Shown here piece after piece: positions 7,328-14,828 of a DNA stretch of 15,224 bases; the first letter of the stretch is position 1; each line of letters opens with the position of its first letter. A program made the position numbers and the translations under genes. The notes beneath the pieces are model-generated. The model made no database searches and was not told where the DNA came from. It saw only the letters and a program-made list of their open reading frames with translations. The stretch comes from an uncultured Opitutia bacterium (GTDB taxonomy: Bacteria > Verrucomicrobiota > Verrucomicrobiia > Opitutales > UBA953): positions 1 through 15,224 of the forward strand of contig CAIYAN010000243.1 in the NCBI GenBank assembly GCA_903924185.1, read 5' to 3'.

Positions 7328-9124
7328 TCACGCCTGGGTGGGGTCGCAATCGTGGTAATCCAAGAAAGCCTTGGCACCCTCGTCCCCCATGTAGGCGGCA
7401 AGTAACTTGGGGTCGGTCTTCGTTAGGTCGACCACGATGAGCCCATCGAGGCATCCGCCAAAACCCTCATCGACGTTAAAGGCAATGAGACGACCATTGA
7501 GTTTGAGGTAGTGCTTCAGCAAAACGGGTAGTGACTTCGCATCGGGCTCGAGATCGCTCACTAAGCCGGACACGTGCTCTAAATCAAAGGCGCTTTTTTG
7601 GAGGACCTCGAGGTCGTCGGCGTGCAAACTCATCGCCCGAGGCGGGTTCTTGCCGCGCACCAAGGGGGCCAAGTCGTCCGCCGAACGGTTATTCTGCAGG
7701 TATGAAAGGATGAGCTGCTTCGAGGCTTGGCCGTACTCCGGGTTGATACTCACTGGCCCGAACAAGAGGTGATACTGGGGAAAACGGGCGACATAGCGAC
7801 CGATACCGCGCCAAAGTAGTGGCAGGCTCGTCGGCTTACGCTGATACTCCGCGCGAATGAAGGAGCGGCCCATCTCCAAGGCGGGGTCCATCCGGCGGAA
7901 AAAGTCCCCCTTGAAGTCAAAGAGCGTCGAGGTATACATGCCGTGCTTCCCCTTCAGCGGCAAGATACGGTCCGTGGGACCCAAGCGGTAACCCCCGACA
8001 ATCTGGCTCGTCTGATCGTCCCAGAGGATGAGTTGGTCGTACCAAGCATCAAAAGGGTCGAGGTCGCATTCATTCCCCGAGCCCTCGGAGACGGATCGGA
8101 AAGTAAGTTCACGTAAGCGTCCGACTTCCCGCAAGGTATGCGGAAGTTCCGAACCTAAAAAACGATAGACCTTGAAGTGTCCGCTGGTCAGCAAGCAGTC
8201 CTCCGGCGGCAGGCTCTCCAGTTCCGCCCGCAGCAAGGCCGGCATGATCGGAGCAATCAAGGGAGCCCAAGACTCCGTCAGTTTGCGTCGTTCCGCGACT
8301 TTCCCCGCTGACTCCCGACTGGACAACAAATCGCAACGCAAGCGCATTAAACTGGTCGCTTCCTCATCGTCTGGGTGATCAGTGAGCTGCGCTGAGGGCA
8401 CGGCCTTTGCCGTCCGAAGGTGGATAACCTTACCACGGTGCGAAAGAAACTCTCGCAGTAACATCAGGGTACGTGCCTTGGGGTGGAGCAGGCCCAAGGA
8501 ATAGAAGAGCCGCGAGTTACCGCCCGAAATATGCAGCGGTACGATGGCGGCATTGGCTCGCCGGGCCAGGCGCACGACTTGCGGTGACCAGACTGGATCA
8601 CGGACGGCACGGTGCTTTAAAGATAGATTAGATACCTCGCCCGCGGGAAACGTCAGGATACACCCGCCGGCCTTGAGATGGCTGAGGATTCGCCGGGTGC
8701 CCGCTAGGTTCCCCAGATCAGCTTGGTCCGGATTAAATGGATTCACTTCAATCAACCAAGGCCGGATGCCCGGAATCTGTGCCAACCACTTATTGCCGAC
8801 CACCAAGGCATCCGGCCGAGCCCGCAGGAGGAAATCCATTGCCACAACCCCATCCGCTAGGCCGTGAGGATGATTGGCCATCACGACCACCGGACCTTGG
8901 CGGGGGATACGCGCCAAACAGCCATCGTCCCAAGAGGAAGATAACTGCCCCTCGACTTTAGCACTGGCAAAGAAGTCCGGCCGACCCGCAGCCATGATTC
9001 TCGCTAAGAACTCATCGAATTCGCGCGCCTTAAAGAAGCGATCCAAAAGCGGGGCCGACCAGCCCAAAGGACCTAGCGCTGTGCGAAGATCTGCCACATT
9101 TGCCCCATGCCTTACCTTTGTCAT
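7328..9124 (-). CDS. olsF: Bifunctional acyltransferase, OlsF-like ornithine-lipid synthase
   Basis: A 598-residue protein with two acyltransferase modules. Residues about 50-240 are a lysophospholipid (PlsC/OlsA-type) acyltransferase: NHPHGLADG at 84-92 holds the catalytic His/Asp pair, and FPAGEVSN at 159-166 is the substrate-binding block. Residues about 318-565 resemble the GNAT-fold OlsB-type N-acyltransferase (REVGRLRELTFR, YDQLILWD, IVGGYRLG, EMGRSFI, LLWRGIGRYV, LFGPVSI). This order matches OlsF of Serratia and Flavobacterium, in which the C-terminal half adds a hydroxyacyl chain to ornithine and the N-terminal half adds the second chain, giving a phosphorus-free membrane lipid. A related aminolipid head group cannot be excluded. 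The start is the ATG at 9124, without a clear Shine-Dalgarno site. It converges with metY and follows tatD by 74 bases on the same strand. Confidence 0.8.
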   Translation of the reverse strand: MTKVRHGANVADLRTALGPLGWSAPLLDRFFKAREFDEFLARIMAAGRPDFFASAKVEGQLSSSWDDGCLARIPRQGPVVVMANHPHGLADGVVAMDFLLRARPDALVVGNKWLAQIPGIRPWLIEVNPFNPDQADLGNLAGTRRILSHLKAGGCILTFPAGEVSNLSLKHRAVRDPVWSPQVVRLARRANAAIVPLHISGGNSRLFYSLGLLHPKARTLMLLREFLSHRGKVIHLRTAKAVPSAQLTDHPDDEEATSLMRLRCDLLSSRESAGKVAERRKLTESWAPLIAPIMPALLRAELESLPPEDCLLTSGHFKVYRFLGSELPHTLREVGRLRELTFRSVSEGSGNECDLDPFDAWYDQLILWDDQTSQIVGGYRLGPTDRILPLKGKHGMYTSTLFDFKGDFFRRMDPALEMGRSFIRAEYQRKPTSLPLLWRGIGRYVARFPQYHLLFGPVSINPEYGQASKQLILSYLQNNRSADDLAPLVRGKNPPRAMSLHADDLEVLQKSAFDLEHVSGLVSDLEPDAKSLPVLLKHYLKLNGRLIAFNVDEGFGGCLDGLIVVDLTKTDPKLLAAYMGDEGAKAFLDYHDCDPTQA

Positions 9125-9170
9125 CGGTCCGCATCATAAATGACGAACGAGCGCTTAACACGTCAATTCG

Positions 9171-9188
9171 GTGACAATCCTGTGTCAC
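9171..9188. repeat. Perfect 6+6 inverted repeat between tatD and the acyltransferase gene
   Basis: GTGACA and TGTCAC are separated by six bases. The repeat lies 10 bases past the tatD stop and about 47 bases upstream of the acyltransferase ATG, just ahead of a TTGACG (-35-like, minus strand, about 9161-9166). It could be a dyad operator or a U-less hairpin ending tatD. It resembles a half Pho box (TGTCAC) in only one orientation, so PhoB binding is not claimed. Confidence 0.4.
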
Positions 9189-9198
9189 GCTGGGCTGC

Positions 9199-9993
9199 TC
9201 AGAAACCAAAGAATTGGCGAGCATTCCGCGTCGCCACCTCGGCGACCTCATCGACGGGTAAGCCCAGGAGCTCCGCGGCTTGGGCGGCTATCTCCGGCAG
9301 GTAGGCGGGCGTATTCTCTTTACCCCGCACGGAGAGCGGGGCGAGATACGGCGCATCGGTTTCCAACATCAAGCGGGCCAGCCCTTGGGCCTTGAGCGCC
9401 GCGCGAATTTCATCCGCGTTCTTGTAAGTAATAATCCCCGTGAAGGACGCGCGCCCGCCGCGTCGATTGATCTCACGAACGGCGTCCGGCCCTTCGACGA
9501 AACAGTGAAAGACAACCTTACGCCAATCGACGCCACTCTCGTCGATGAGTTGAACGGAATCCGCGAAGGCGTGACGCGAATGGATGACGACGGGGCAATC
9601 AAACTGAAAGGCTAACGCCAATTGCCGGCGGAAGGCCAGCTGTTGCCAAGCCTTGACCTGCGCTGCCTCGGCGGCGTCGGCGGGGAGGCGAAAGTAGTCT
9701 AAGCCTATCTCGCCTAACGCGGCGGGCACTACGGAGTCGGCGAAGAACGGAGATAACGCCATGACGGTATCCTCCCAGCCCTCGGTGACATGGCAGGGGT
9801 GCAGTCCGACGGTATGCCGGAAAAAGTTAGGATGGTCGTGGGTCAACCGACGGTAGTCGGACCAATCATCGAGGTCGGTCCCAATCGCGACGACGCCTTC
9901 GACCCCAGCGGCCTTCACCTGCTCCAGCCAAGGCCCGAGTGTCCCAGCGCGGACCGCGGTGATCGGATGGCAATGGGAATCCAACAGGCGCAT
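9199..9993 (-). CDS. tatD: TatD-family metal-dependent hydrolase/DNase
   Basis: A 264-residue TIM-barrel amidohydrolase-superfamily nuclease; family members show metal-dependent 3'-5' exonuclease activity and have roles in DNA repair or degradation. Visible metal and active-site blocks: DSHCHP near the N-terminus (classic DxHxH), GEIGLDYF (the conserved Glu), VIHSRHAF, VFHCFVEG and LETDAPYLAP (conserved Asp). It ends in RNARQFFGF, the usual TatD C-terminus, followed by a TGA stop. The ATG at 9993 gives the family-like start MRLLDSHCHP; another ATG at 10014 would add seven residues. Neither has a good ribosome-binding sequence. It is divergent from the EVE-domain gene over about 88 bases and precedes the acyltransferase gene on the same strand. 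Confidence 0.92.
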   Translation of the reverse strand: MRLLDSHCHPITAVRAGTLGPWLEQVKAAGVEGVVAIGTDLDDWSDYRRLTHDHPNFFRHTVGLHPCHVTEGWEDTVMALSPFFADSVVPAALGEIGLDYFRLPADAAEAAQVKAWQQLAFRRQLALAFQFDCPVVIHSRHAFADSVQLIDESGVDWRKVVFHCFVEGPDAVREINRRGGRASFTGIITYKNADEIRAALKAQGLARLMLETDAPYLAPLSVRGKENTPAYLPEIAAQAAELLGLPVDEVAEVATRNARQFFGF

Positions 9994-10081
9994 AAGGTCA
10001 TTAGGGCACCCCATGGCCGCAGGGCAAGGTTTAGGTCGCCAAGACGCTTGTCAAAAACCGGTGGACCACCACCTTGCTCGC

Positions 10082-10537
10082 ATGCGCTATTGGTTGATGA
10101 AATCCGAACCAGACGAATTCTCATTCGAGCAGCTCCGCAACCGTAGGACCGAGCCATGGACGGGCGTGCGTAACTACCAAGCCCGCAACTTTATGCGGGC
10201 GGCGACCGTGGGCGACCTCGTACTGTTCTACCATTCTAACTGCCCGGAACCTGGGATCGCCGGCGTGGCGAAAATCTCGAAGGCAGCGTTCACCGACCCC
10301 ACGCAGTTCGACGCAAAGTCCGATTACTACGACCCCAAGTCCCCCCGCGAAGACCCGCGCTGGAGTTGCGTTGAAGTGGCCTATCACCAGACCTTCCAGC
10401 GACACGTCACCCTACCCGACCTCCGGGCCTGCAAGGCCCTCGGTGAGATGCTCATCTTGCGGCCTGGCAACCGACTTTCCGTCACCCCAGTGTTGTCCGC
10501 CGAGTTCAAGGCTATCTGCGGGCTCGGCCAAAAGTAA
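10082..10537 (+). CDS. EVE-domain protein
   Basis: A 151-residue single-domain protein of the EVE family (thymocyte nuclear protein 1-like; PUA-related fold), whose members bind modified bases in DNA or RNA. The ATG at 10082 was chosen because MRYWLMKSEPDEFS is the family's characteristic N-terminus. Other hallmarks are WTGVRNYQARNFMR, GDLVLFYHSN, GIAGVAKI, DPKSPREDPRW and a C-terminal LILRPGNRLSVTPV. The precise role in free-living bacteria is uncertain, with nucleic-acid base recognition being the general inference. It is divergent from tatD, and its stop is eight bases from the stop of the converging membrane-protein gene. A tiny TTCAC/GTGAA hairpin (10541-10553) lies at the junction and may weakly terminate both. 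Confidence 0.92.
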   Translation: MRYWLMKSEPDEFSFEQLRNRRTEPWTGVRNYQARNFMRAATVGDLVLFYHSNCPEPGIAGVAKISKAAFTDPTQFDAKSDYYDPKSPREDPRWSCVEVAYHQTFQRHVTLPDLRACKALGEMLILRPGNRLSVTPVLSAEFKAICGLGQK

Positions 10538-10545
10538 ATTTTCAC

Positions 10546-11124
10546 TCAGTGAACGCGCTTGGGCGGCTCGGCGTCGTGTCCATGGCTGCGACCATGGCCG
10601 TTCACGTGACCATGATGGTGTCCATGGGGCTTATAGAAACTATCTGGGTGGGTACGGGGCGATCGCTCGATTAACCACCAAACCGCAGCCGCCAGGGTTC
10701 CGCCCGCGGCGTAACGGACGAGGAGCACGGGCAGATCCGTCGTCGCCTGCCCCCAGCCGTACTTGGTCCACTCCGTCGTAAACTCCAAAATCAGGAATAG
10801 GATACTCCACTTGAAGAACACCTGCTTCAAGTTCCGCGGCCGCCGATCAGTCCGGAGAAAATAAAGGAAAGTGCCGAAGAGCGGCAGCAGGAAGAGCCAA
10901 CGCGTGCGGTTAGGATCTGCATCCCCAAACAAGGCCTCGCGCACATGTTCGTAGGTCATCTGCAACGTAAAGCCATGCTCCGCGTTCTCGCGGATGATGA
11001 ACGCTAAGCCGATGGCGAAAGTGGCAGCCTGAATTTTAACGAACAACCGAACTTTTTGTTTCAGCGTCACGTTATCAGCATAGGGATGCCCCCAGCGGAA
11101 ACAAGCCCAACCTACCCCCACCAA
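10546..11124 (-). CDS. Small membrane protein with His-rich C-terminal tail, unknown function
   Basis: Not recognised as a known family. From the TTG at 11124 it is 192 residues. Four hydrophobic helices are likely at about 31-45, 75-92, 102-118 and 131-152, separated by charged loops (TDRRPRNLK; ENAEHGF). Residues 159-192 form a polar tail with ten histidines in HGH-type repeats, suggesting metal binding. The start is uncertain: the frame opens immediately after the MFS stop (TAG at 11125-11127), so TTG 11124 or GTG 11121 would be translationally coupled to the transporter, while GTG at 11070 would give 174 residues and keep all helices. Coding is supported by the amphipathic pattern and by its position filling the space between the MFS and EVE genes. 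It stops with TGA. Confidence 0.7.
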   Translation of the reverse strand: MVGVGWACFRWGHPYADNVTLKQKVRLFVKIQAATFAIGLAFIIRENAEHGFTLQMTYEHVREALFGDADPNRTRWLFLLPLFGTFLYFLRTDRRPRNLKQVFFKWSILFLILEFTTEWTKYGWGQATTDLPVLLVRYAAGGTLAAAVWWLIERSPRTHPDSFYKPHGHHHGHVNGHGRSHGHDAEPPKRVH

Positions 11125-12369
11125 CTATTCTGGCTGCGGCAACCAAAGGGCTAAAATGGCCGCCGGAATAAAGAGGAAGGAAGCGTAAAGCAGGCATTGC
11201 CCAATCTCCATGGAGACCAGTCCGAAGAAGACCACGCCGATGGCCGAAAAAACCCGGCCTATATTGTAACTGAAGCCCGCCCCCGTCGTGCGCTGAAGCG
11301 TCGGAAAGAGCGGCGGCAAACACATCGTAAAGAGCCCAAAGACCCCCTGACAGAACCCGATGGCGCCATAGAAGGCGAAGGTTACCGGCAGGCTCCAACT
11401 AAAGAAGAAGGCGACCGCCATCAGCAGGAAGTAAGCACTGAAGAATCCGCACAAGGCCCGGCCATAACCGAAACGATGGGCGGCCCAGCCCGAAGCAAAA
11501 TTCCCCACCACTGAACAAGCGATAACAGTGAACAGGGCCCACTTAATGACGCCCCCCTGATCGACGGCCGACACCCCGGGATGGTTCTTAATGAAGGCCT
11601 GTTGCCAATACATGAAGACCCAGTGGCCGGTCAGCGAGATGGCGCAAATTGCCACTGCCAACCAAGTGGAGCGGCGAATCCCGGGAGCAAAGAGGTCAGA
11701 CAACGGGGGGACCTGGCGCCGGCCAGCTTCCGATTTCCATTCGTCCGTCTCGGGCACGGCATGCCGAATCCATAAGGTCACAAAAGCTGGTAATACTCCG
11801 ATAAGGAAGACCCACTTGGGTTGTTTATCCAAATCCACAAAATAGCCCATGAGTGCGACCGACAGGATGGCGGCTAAGATCCCGAAATTGACCGCACATT
11901 GCAGGACAGCGGCAATCCACGGCCGCCATTTCTTGGGCCAAGTCTCGGAAAGTAACGAGGCCCCGATGGCCCACTCGCCACCGATGCCCAGCGCCGCGAG
12001 AAAACGGAAGATCATCAACTGCCACCAGTTCTGGGCAAAGAAAGCCAAGCCCGTGAACAGCGCATAAGTCAGGACGGTCAGAACCAACGTACGACTGCGA
12101 CCCAAACGGTCACCAATATAGCCAAAAAAGGCTCCGCCTAACGCCCAGCCCAGCAGGAAAGCGCCCATAATAAATGCGCCATACTTTCGTACGCTCGGAT
12201 CAGTCGTCTCTGTTCCCAGTAGCTGCGCGACGAAGACCGTGGCGACGAGCGTGTAAAGGTGCAGATCTAGCCCATCAAAGAACCAGCCCAGCCAGGCGGC
12301 GAAGCCAGACTTCTTCTGCTGCTCGGTGAGCTCGCTGAGCTTAGTCGCTTCCGCGGGGACGGTCGTCAT
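11125..12369 (-). CDS. MFS transporter (AAHS / sialate-type, organic or sugar-acid permease)
   Basis: A 414-residue 12-helix inner-membrane carrier of the major facilitator superfamily, probably a proton symporter for an organic anion. The first helix carries WFFDGLDLHLYT, the DGxD motif of aromatic-acid and sialic-acid carriers. The loop between helices 2 and 3 has motif A, GYIGDRLGRSRTL. Helices 4-5 contain RFLAALGIGGEWA and LLSETWPKKWR, and the helix 10-11 region has LPPLFPTLQRTTGAGFSYNIGR. The ATG at 12369 is preferred to a TTG nine bases upstream that lies at the edge of a terminator U-tract. The partial transporter at the right window end shares the LFPT-R-TG-G-YN-GR pattern, so the two are relatives. 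Substrate is unknown; the enolase and ThuA neighbours suggest a sugar acid. Confidence 0.9.
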   Translation of the reverse strand: MTTVPAEATKLSELTEQQKKSGFAAWLGWFFDGLDLHLYTLVATVFVAQLLGTETTDPSVRKYGAFIMGAFLLGWALGGAFFGYIGDRLGRSRTLVLTVLTYALFTGLAFFAQNWWQLMIFRFLAALGIGGEWAIGASLLSETWPKKWRPWIAAVLQCAVNFGILAAILSVALMGYFVDLDKQPKWVFLIGVLPAFVTLWIRHAVPETDEWKSEAGRRQVPPLSDLFAPGIRRSTWLAVAICAISLTGHWVFMYWQQAFIKNHPGVSAVDQGGVIKWALFTVIACSVVGNFASGWAAHRFGYGRALCGFFSAYFLLMAVAFFFSWSLPVTFAFYGAIGFCQGVFGLFTMCLPPLFPTLQRTTGAGFSYNIGRVFSAIGVVFFGLVSMEIGQCLLYASFLFIPAAILALWLPQPE

Positions 12370-12376
12370 GGTTGGC

Positions 12377-12407
12377 AAAAAAGAAGGCGGGCCGCTCGGC
12401 CCGCCTT
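12377..12407 (-). terminator. Strong intrinsic terminator of the ThuA gene
   Basis: Read on the minus strand, a perfect 10-bp stem (12398-12407 with 12384-12393) closes a tetraloop and runs into CTTTTTT (12383-12377). The stem begins 10 bases past the ThuA stop. The U-tract ends only seven bases before the ATG of the downstream transporter, so that gene is left with almost no leader of its own. Confidence 0.85.
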
Positions 12408-12417
12408 GCTTAAAGGC

Positions 12418-13353
12418 TTACTTCTTGGCGTCGGCCTTCTTGGGGGCGGCCTTAGCGGGAGCCGCCGCGGTGTAGGGCTGGTTGGTCATCGCACCAGGAG
12501 CCACTTTCAAGAGGTTAGGCGACATGTCGGGGGCTTTGGCGTCACCATTAGCCCAAGAGAGACCACCGACTAAGATCTGGCGAAAGGTCGGATTGGTCCA
12601 CACGTCTTCGCGGTGACCCATGGCGGTGTAGAAGACGCGACCCTTACCTTCATTGCGCGCCCAACAGTTTGGGTAGGCCGGACGCTTGTAGTCGTCGCCT
12701 TCGAGCGCCGGATCGTTGAAAGTCGTGAGGACGTGGATTTCCGGACGGAAGTCCTTCAGAGTGTACCACTCTTCGACGAAGGAGAAGGTGTCACCCACCT
12801 TCGCAAAGCCAGGGAAGGTCGGGTCGACGACCTTATTGACGCCCGCTTGCTGTTTACCGTGGCGAATGAACTCGGCCCCGAGGAAGCAGACGTAGCTGTC
12901 AGCCTTGTCGCCATGATTCTTGAAACGCTCCGGGCCCTTCTGCGACTCATTATCGGTATGGAAGGTGTCGGCCGCGGAGTGCGTGCCGACAAAGCCCTTA
13001 CCGGCCTTCACGAAGTCAAAGAGCGCCTGCTTGCCCGCGAGAGACATCGGAGGGTTTTTGTCCGTCCCAGGGGAGCAGAGGTCGCCCGTGGTGTAGAACA
13101 TCACGGTATCAAACTGCGCCAGGTACTCCGGCGAGAACTTCGCGCCATCCTTCGAGAAGACGAATTCCCAGTTATTCTCTTTACCGAGTTCACTCAGCTG
13201 CTTCTCGGCGAAGCTGGGCATGCCCTTCTTGTAGGAGATGACGTCGTGCTCGAAGCCGGAGGACTTGGTGAAGAAGAGGATCTTACGCTTAGGAGTATCA
13301 GCGGCCAAAGCCGAAGCGGCGAGGGCCAAAAGCAGGAGCAGGCGGGAGGTCAT
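12418..13353 (-). CDS. Secreted ThuA-like domain protein
   Basis: A 311-residue exported protein with a ThuA-like (trehalose-utilisation, glutamine-amidotransferase-like fold) domain. Residues 1-17 form a Sec signal peptide (positive start, poly-Leu core, ALA cleavage site). The domain follows directly: KILFFTKSSGFEHDVI, DTVMFYTTGD, FVKAGKGFVGTHSAADTFH, FVEEWYTL, PNCWARNEGKGRVFYTAMGHREDVW and a closing GGLSWANGD. These are the family's conserved blocks. Enzymatic activity of the family is not firmly established; in Verrucomicrobiota and Planctomycetes it is common near glycan-degradation genes. The C-terminus is a low-complexity Ala/Lys tail (about 290-311). The ATG at 13353 is chosen because it starts the signal peptide; a TTG further upstream would bury it. 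It is 59 bases downstream of the enolase-family gene, in the same apparent transcription unit. Confidence 0.88.
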   Translation of the reverse strand: MTSRLLLLLALAASALAADTPKRKILFFTKSSGFEHDVISYKKGMPSFAEKQLSELGKENNWEFVFSKDGAKFSPEYLAQFDTVMFYTTGDLCSPGTDKNPPMSLAGKQALFDFVKAGKGFVGTHSAADTFHTDNESQKGPERFKNHGDKADSYVCFLGAEFIRHGKQQAGVNKVVDPTFPGFAKVGDTFSFVEEWYTLKDFRPEIHVLTTFNDPALEGDDYKRPAYPNCWARNEGKGRVFYTAMGHREDVWTNPTFRQILVGGLSWANGDAKAPDMSPNLLKVAPGAMTNQPYTAAAPAKAAPKKADAKK

Positions 13354-13412
13354 GGGGGTAATAAGATTGATAGCATAAGGGCACCCCCCTACCCACCCGC
13401 AAGCCGATTGAA

Positions 13413-14825
13413 TCAAGCCGGGAAGGAGACACGGGGCGCCGGTAGGTTACGGGACATTTCTTCCACCCGATAACCAAAGCCCGGCCCCGCCACGGTGGCA
13501 GCGTCGACCTGTCCGCCTTGGCGGAGATAGAGGCCTGGGTGCACCTGCGCCTCGGGAGCCGAAGCCGCTGGATAAAACTGCATACCATTCGTTTCAATTC
13601 CCGCAATGGTCGGAGCGTGCAAGCCGAGCAGAACATGGGTGACCTGGGCCAACATTGGATTCGTTAGGTCCTGCACCATTAACTGCATGCCGTGCGCCCG
13701 CGCCCAGCAGAGGCTGAGCAACGCTCCCGTCTGCGTCTTGCAGGTCTTCAGTGCCACGCCGGTCCAGCCCAGTTCGCGACCAAGCCGCACAAGGCGCCAG
13801 TCATGCGCACTTTCGTCGAGGAACAGCGGACAACGATTGCTGACGGAATGGACATCAATGCGATGCGCTTCGAGTTCATAGGGGAACGGCTGCTCGACGT
13901 AGCTGAGCCGGCTCCAAAGTTCCGGGAGTTCGACTTTCACTCGGTCGAGCACGCCATTGACGTAGGCAGGGTCGGTGACGGTGCAATTAAAGTCGGCCGT
14001 GAATAGCTCGACGCCGCCGGCCAGGCCAATTTCAGCGACGCGCCGAAGGCGTTCAAAATCCCAGCCGGCATCATCGCCGCGCAGCTTCACCTTCAAGGCC
14101 TTGAGTCCGTCGCGACGAATCCACTCATCTAAACTAGTCGGGTAAGCATCGGCCACGAGGTTTGCTCCCGCTTCCGCAAGGGTCAGATAGTCGAGCCCAC
14201 CCACGAGGTGCCAGGCTAGCAAAGCACTGACCGCCGGGGTGCGAAAGTAATCAGACGGGTAGCGGCCAGCAAAGGAAACACCCGGGGCGTCCGCCGCCGG
14301 TTGCACAAAGGCCGCGAGGTCATGGTTCATCCAAGGCTGCCGATAGGTCTCATACGTAGGCACCGCGTTCGCGACGCCATAGGCATCATGGAGCGCCAGG
14401 TCGAAGGCGGAGGCGCAGACTAAGGCCGCTAACTTCGGAATACGCACGCCTGGCGGCAGGGTTTCATTGAAGCTCTTCAGCAGCGCCGGCAAGACGGCCT
14501 CCAAAAAGTCATGGCCAATCTCCATCGCATGCCCCCGGGCGGGAAACTGTGCATAGGCCTCGGCCAGCAGGTCGCAGAAATCCTGCAGTGCGTTCAGACG
14601 CACCGCATAGGACAAAGATGAAGGCCAGACCCACTGGACGCTTAAAGGCGTCTCACCCCACCCTTGCGCCCGCATGCCGTCCGCCCGTGAAACGGTTAGG
14701 CAGACCCGCGCGCAGACGACCTCGGTCAACGTATCGCGTCCAAACTTCAGCGGTACGCGCGTCTGCACCGGCAAGGCATACCAGCGAACTGCCCGGATGC
14801 GGACGTCATGCGGATTAACAACCAT
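13413..14825 (-). CDS. Enolase-superfamily enzyme (mandelate racemase/muconate lactonizing type)
   Basis: A 470-residue metal-dependent enzyme, probably a sugar-acid dehydratase or racemase that abstracts the proton next to a carboxylate. Barrel residues visible: KVK at 245-247 (catalytic base region), metal ligands Asp278 (TADFN), Glu311 (VEQPF) and Asp337 (LDES), and Lys360/Lys363 in ALKTCKT on a late strand. The capping domain is at the N-terminus (about 8-150). At 470 residues it is longer than the usual 350-400; the extra length appears mainly at about 155-235, between the cap and the KVK strand. Precise substrate cannot be read from sequence. Its ATG lies three bases after the stop of the upstream MFS transporter, a strong sign of co-transcription and of a transporter-enzyme pair. 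It stops with TGA. Confidence 0.85.
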   Translation of the reverse strand: MVVNPHDVRIRAVRWYALPVQTRVPLKFGRDTLTEVVCARVCLTVSRADGMRAQGWGETPLSVQWVWPSSLSYAVRLNALQDFCDLLAEAYAQFPARGHAMEIGHDFLEAVLPALLKSFNETLPPGVRIPKLAALVCASAFDLALHDAYGVANAVPTYETYRQPWMNHDLAAFVQPAADAPGVSFAGRYPSDYFRTPAVSALLAWHLVGGLDYLTLAEAGANLVADAYPTSLDEWIRRDGLKALKVKLRGDDAGWDFERLRRVAEIGLAGGVELFTADFNCTVTDPAYVNGVLDRVKVELPELWSRLSYVEQPFPYELEAHRIDVHSVSNRCPLFLDESAHDWRLVRLGRELGWTGVALKTCKTQTGALLSLCWARAHGMQLMVQDLTNPMLAQVTHVLLGLHAPTIAGIETNGMQFYPAASAPEAQVHPGLYLRQGGQVDAATVAGPGFGYRVEEMSRNLPAPRVSFPA

Positions 14826-14828
14826 GGC

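Noticed and set aside
12613..13473. A 286-codon plus-strand frame opposite the ThuA gene
   Set aside because: The ThuA motifs and signal peptide on the minus strand are unambiguous; the plus frame shows only shadow composition.
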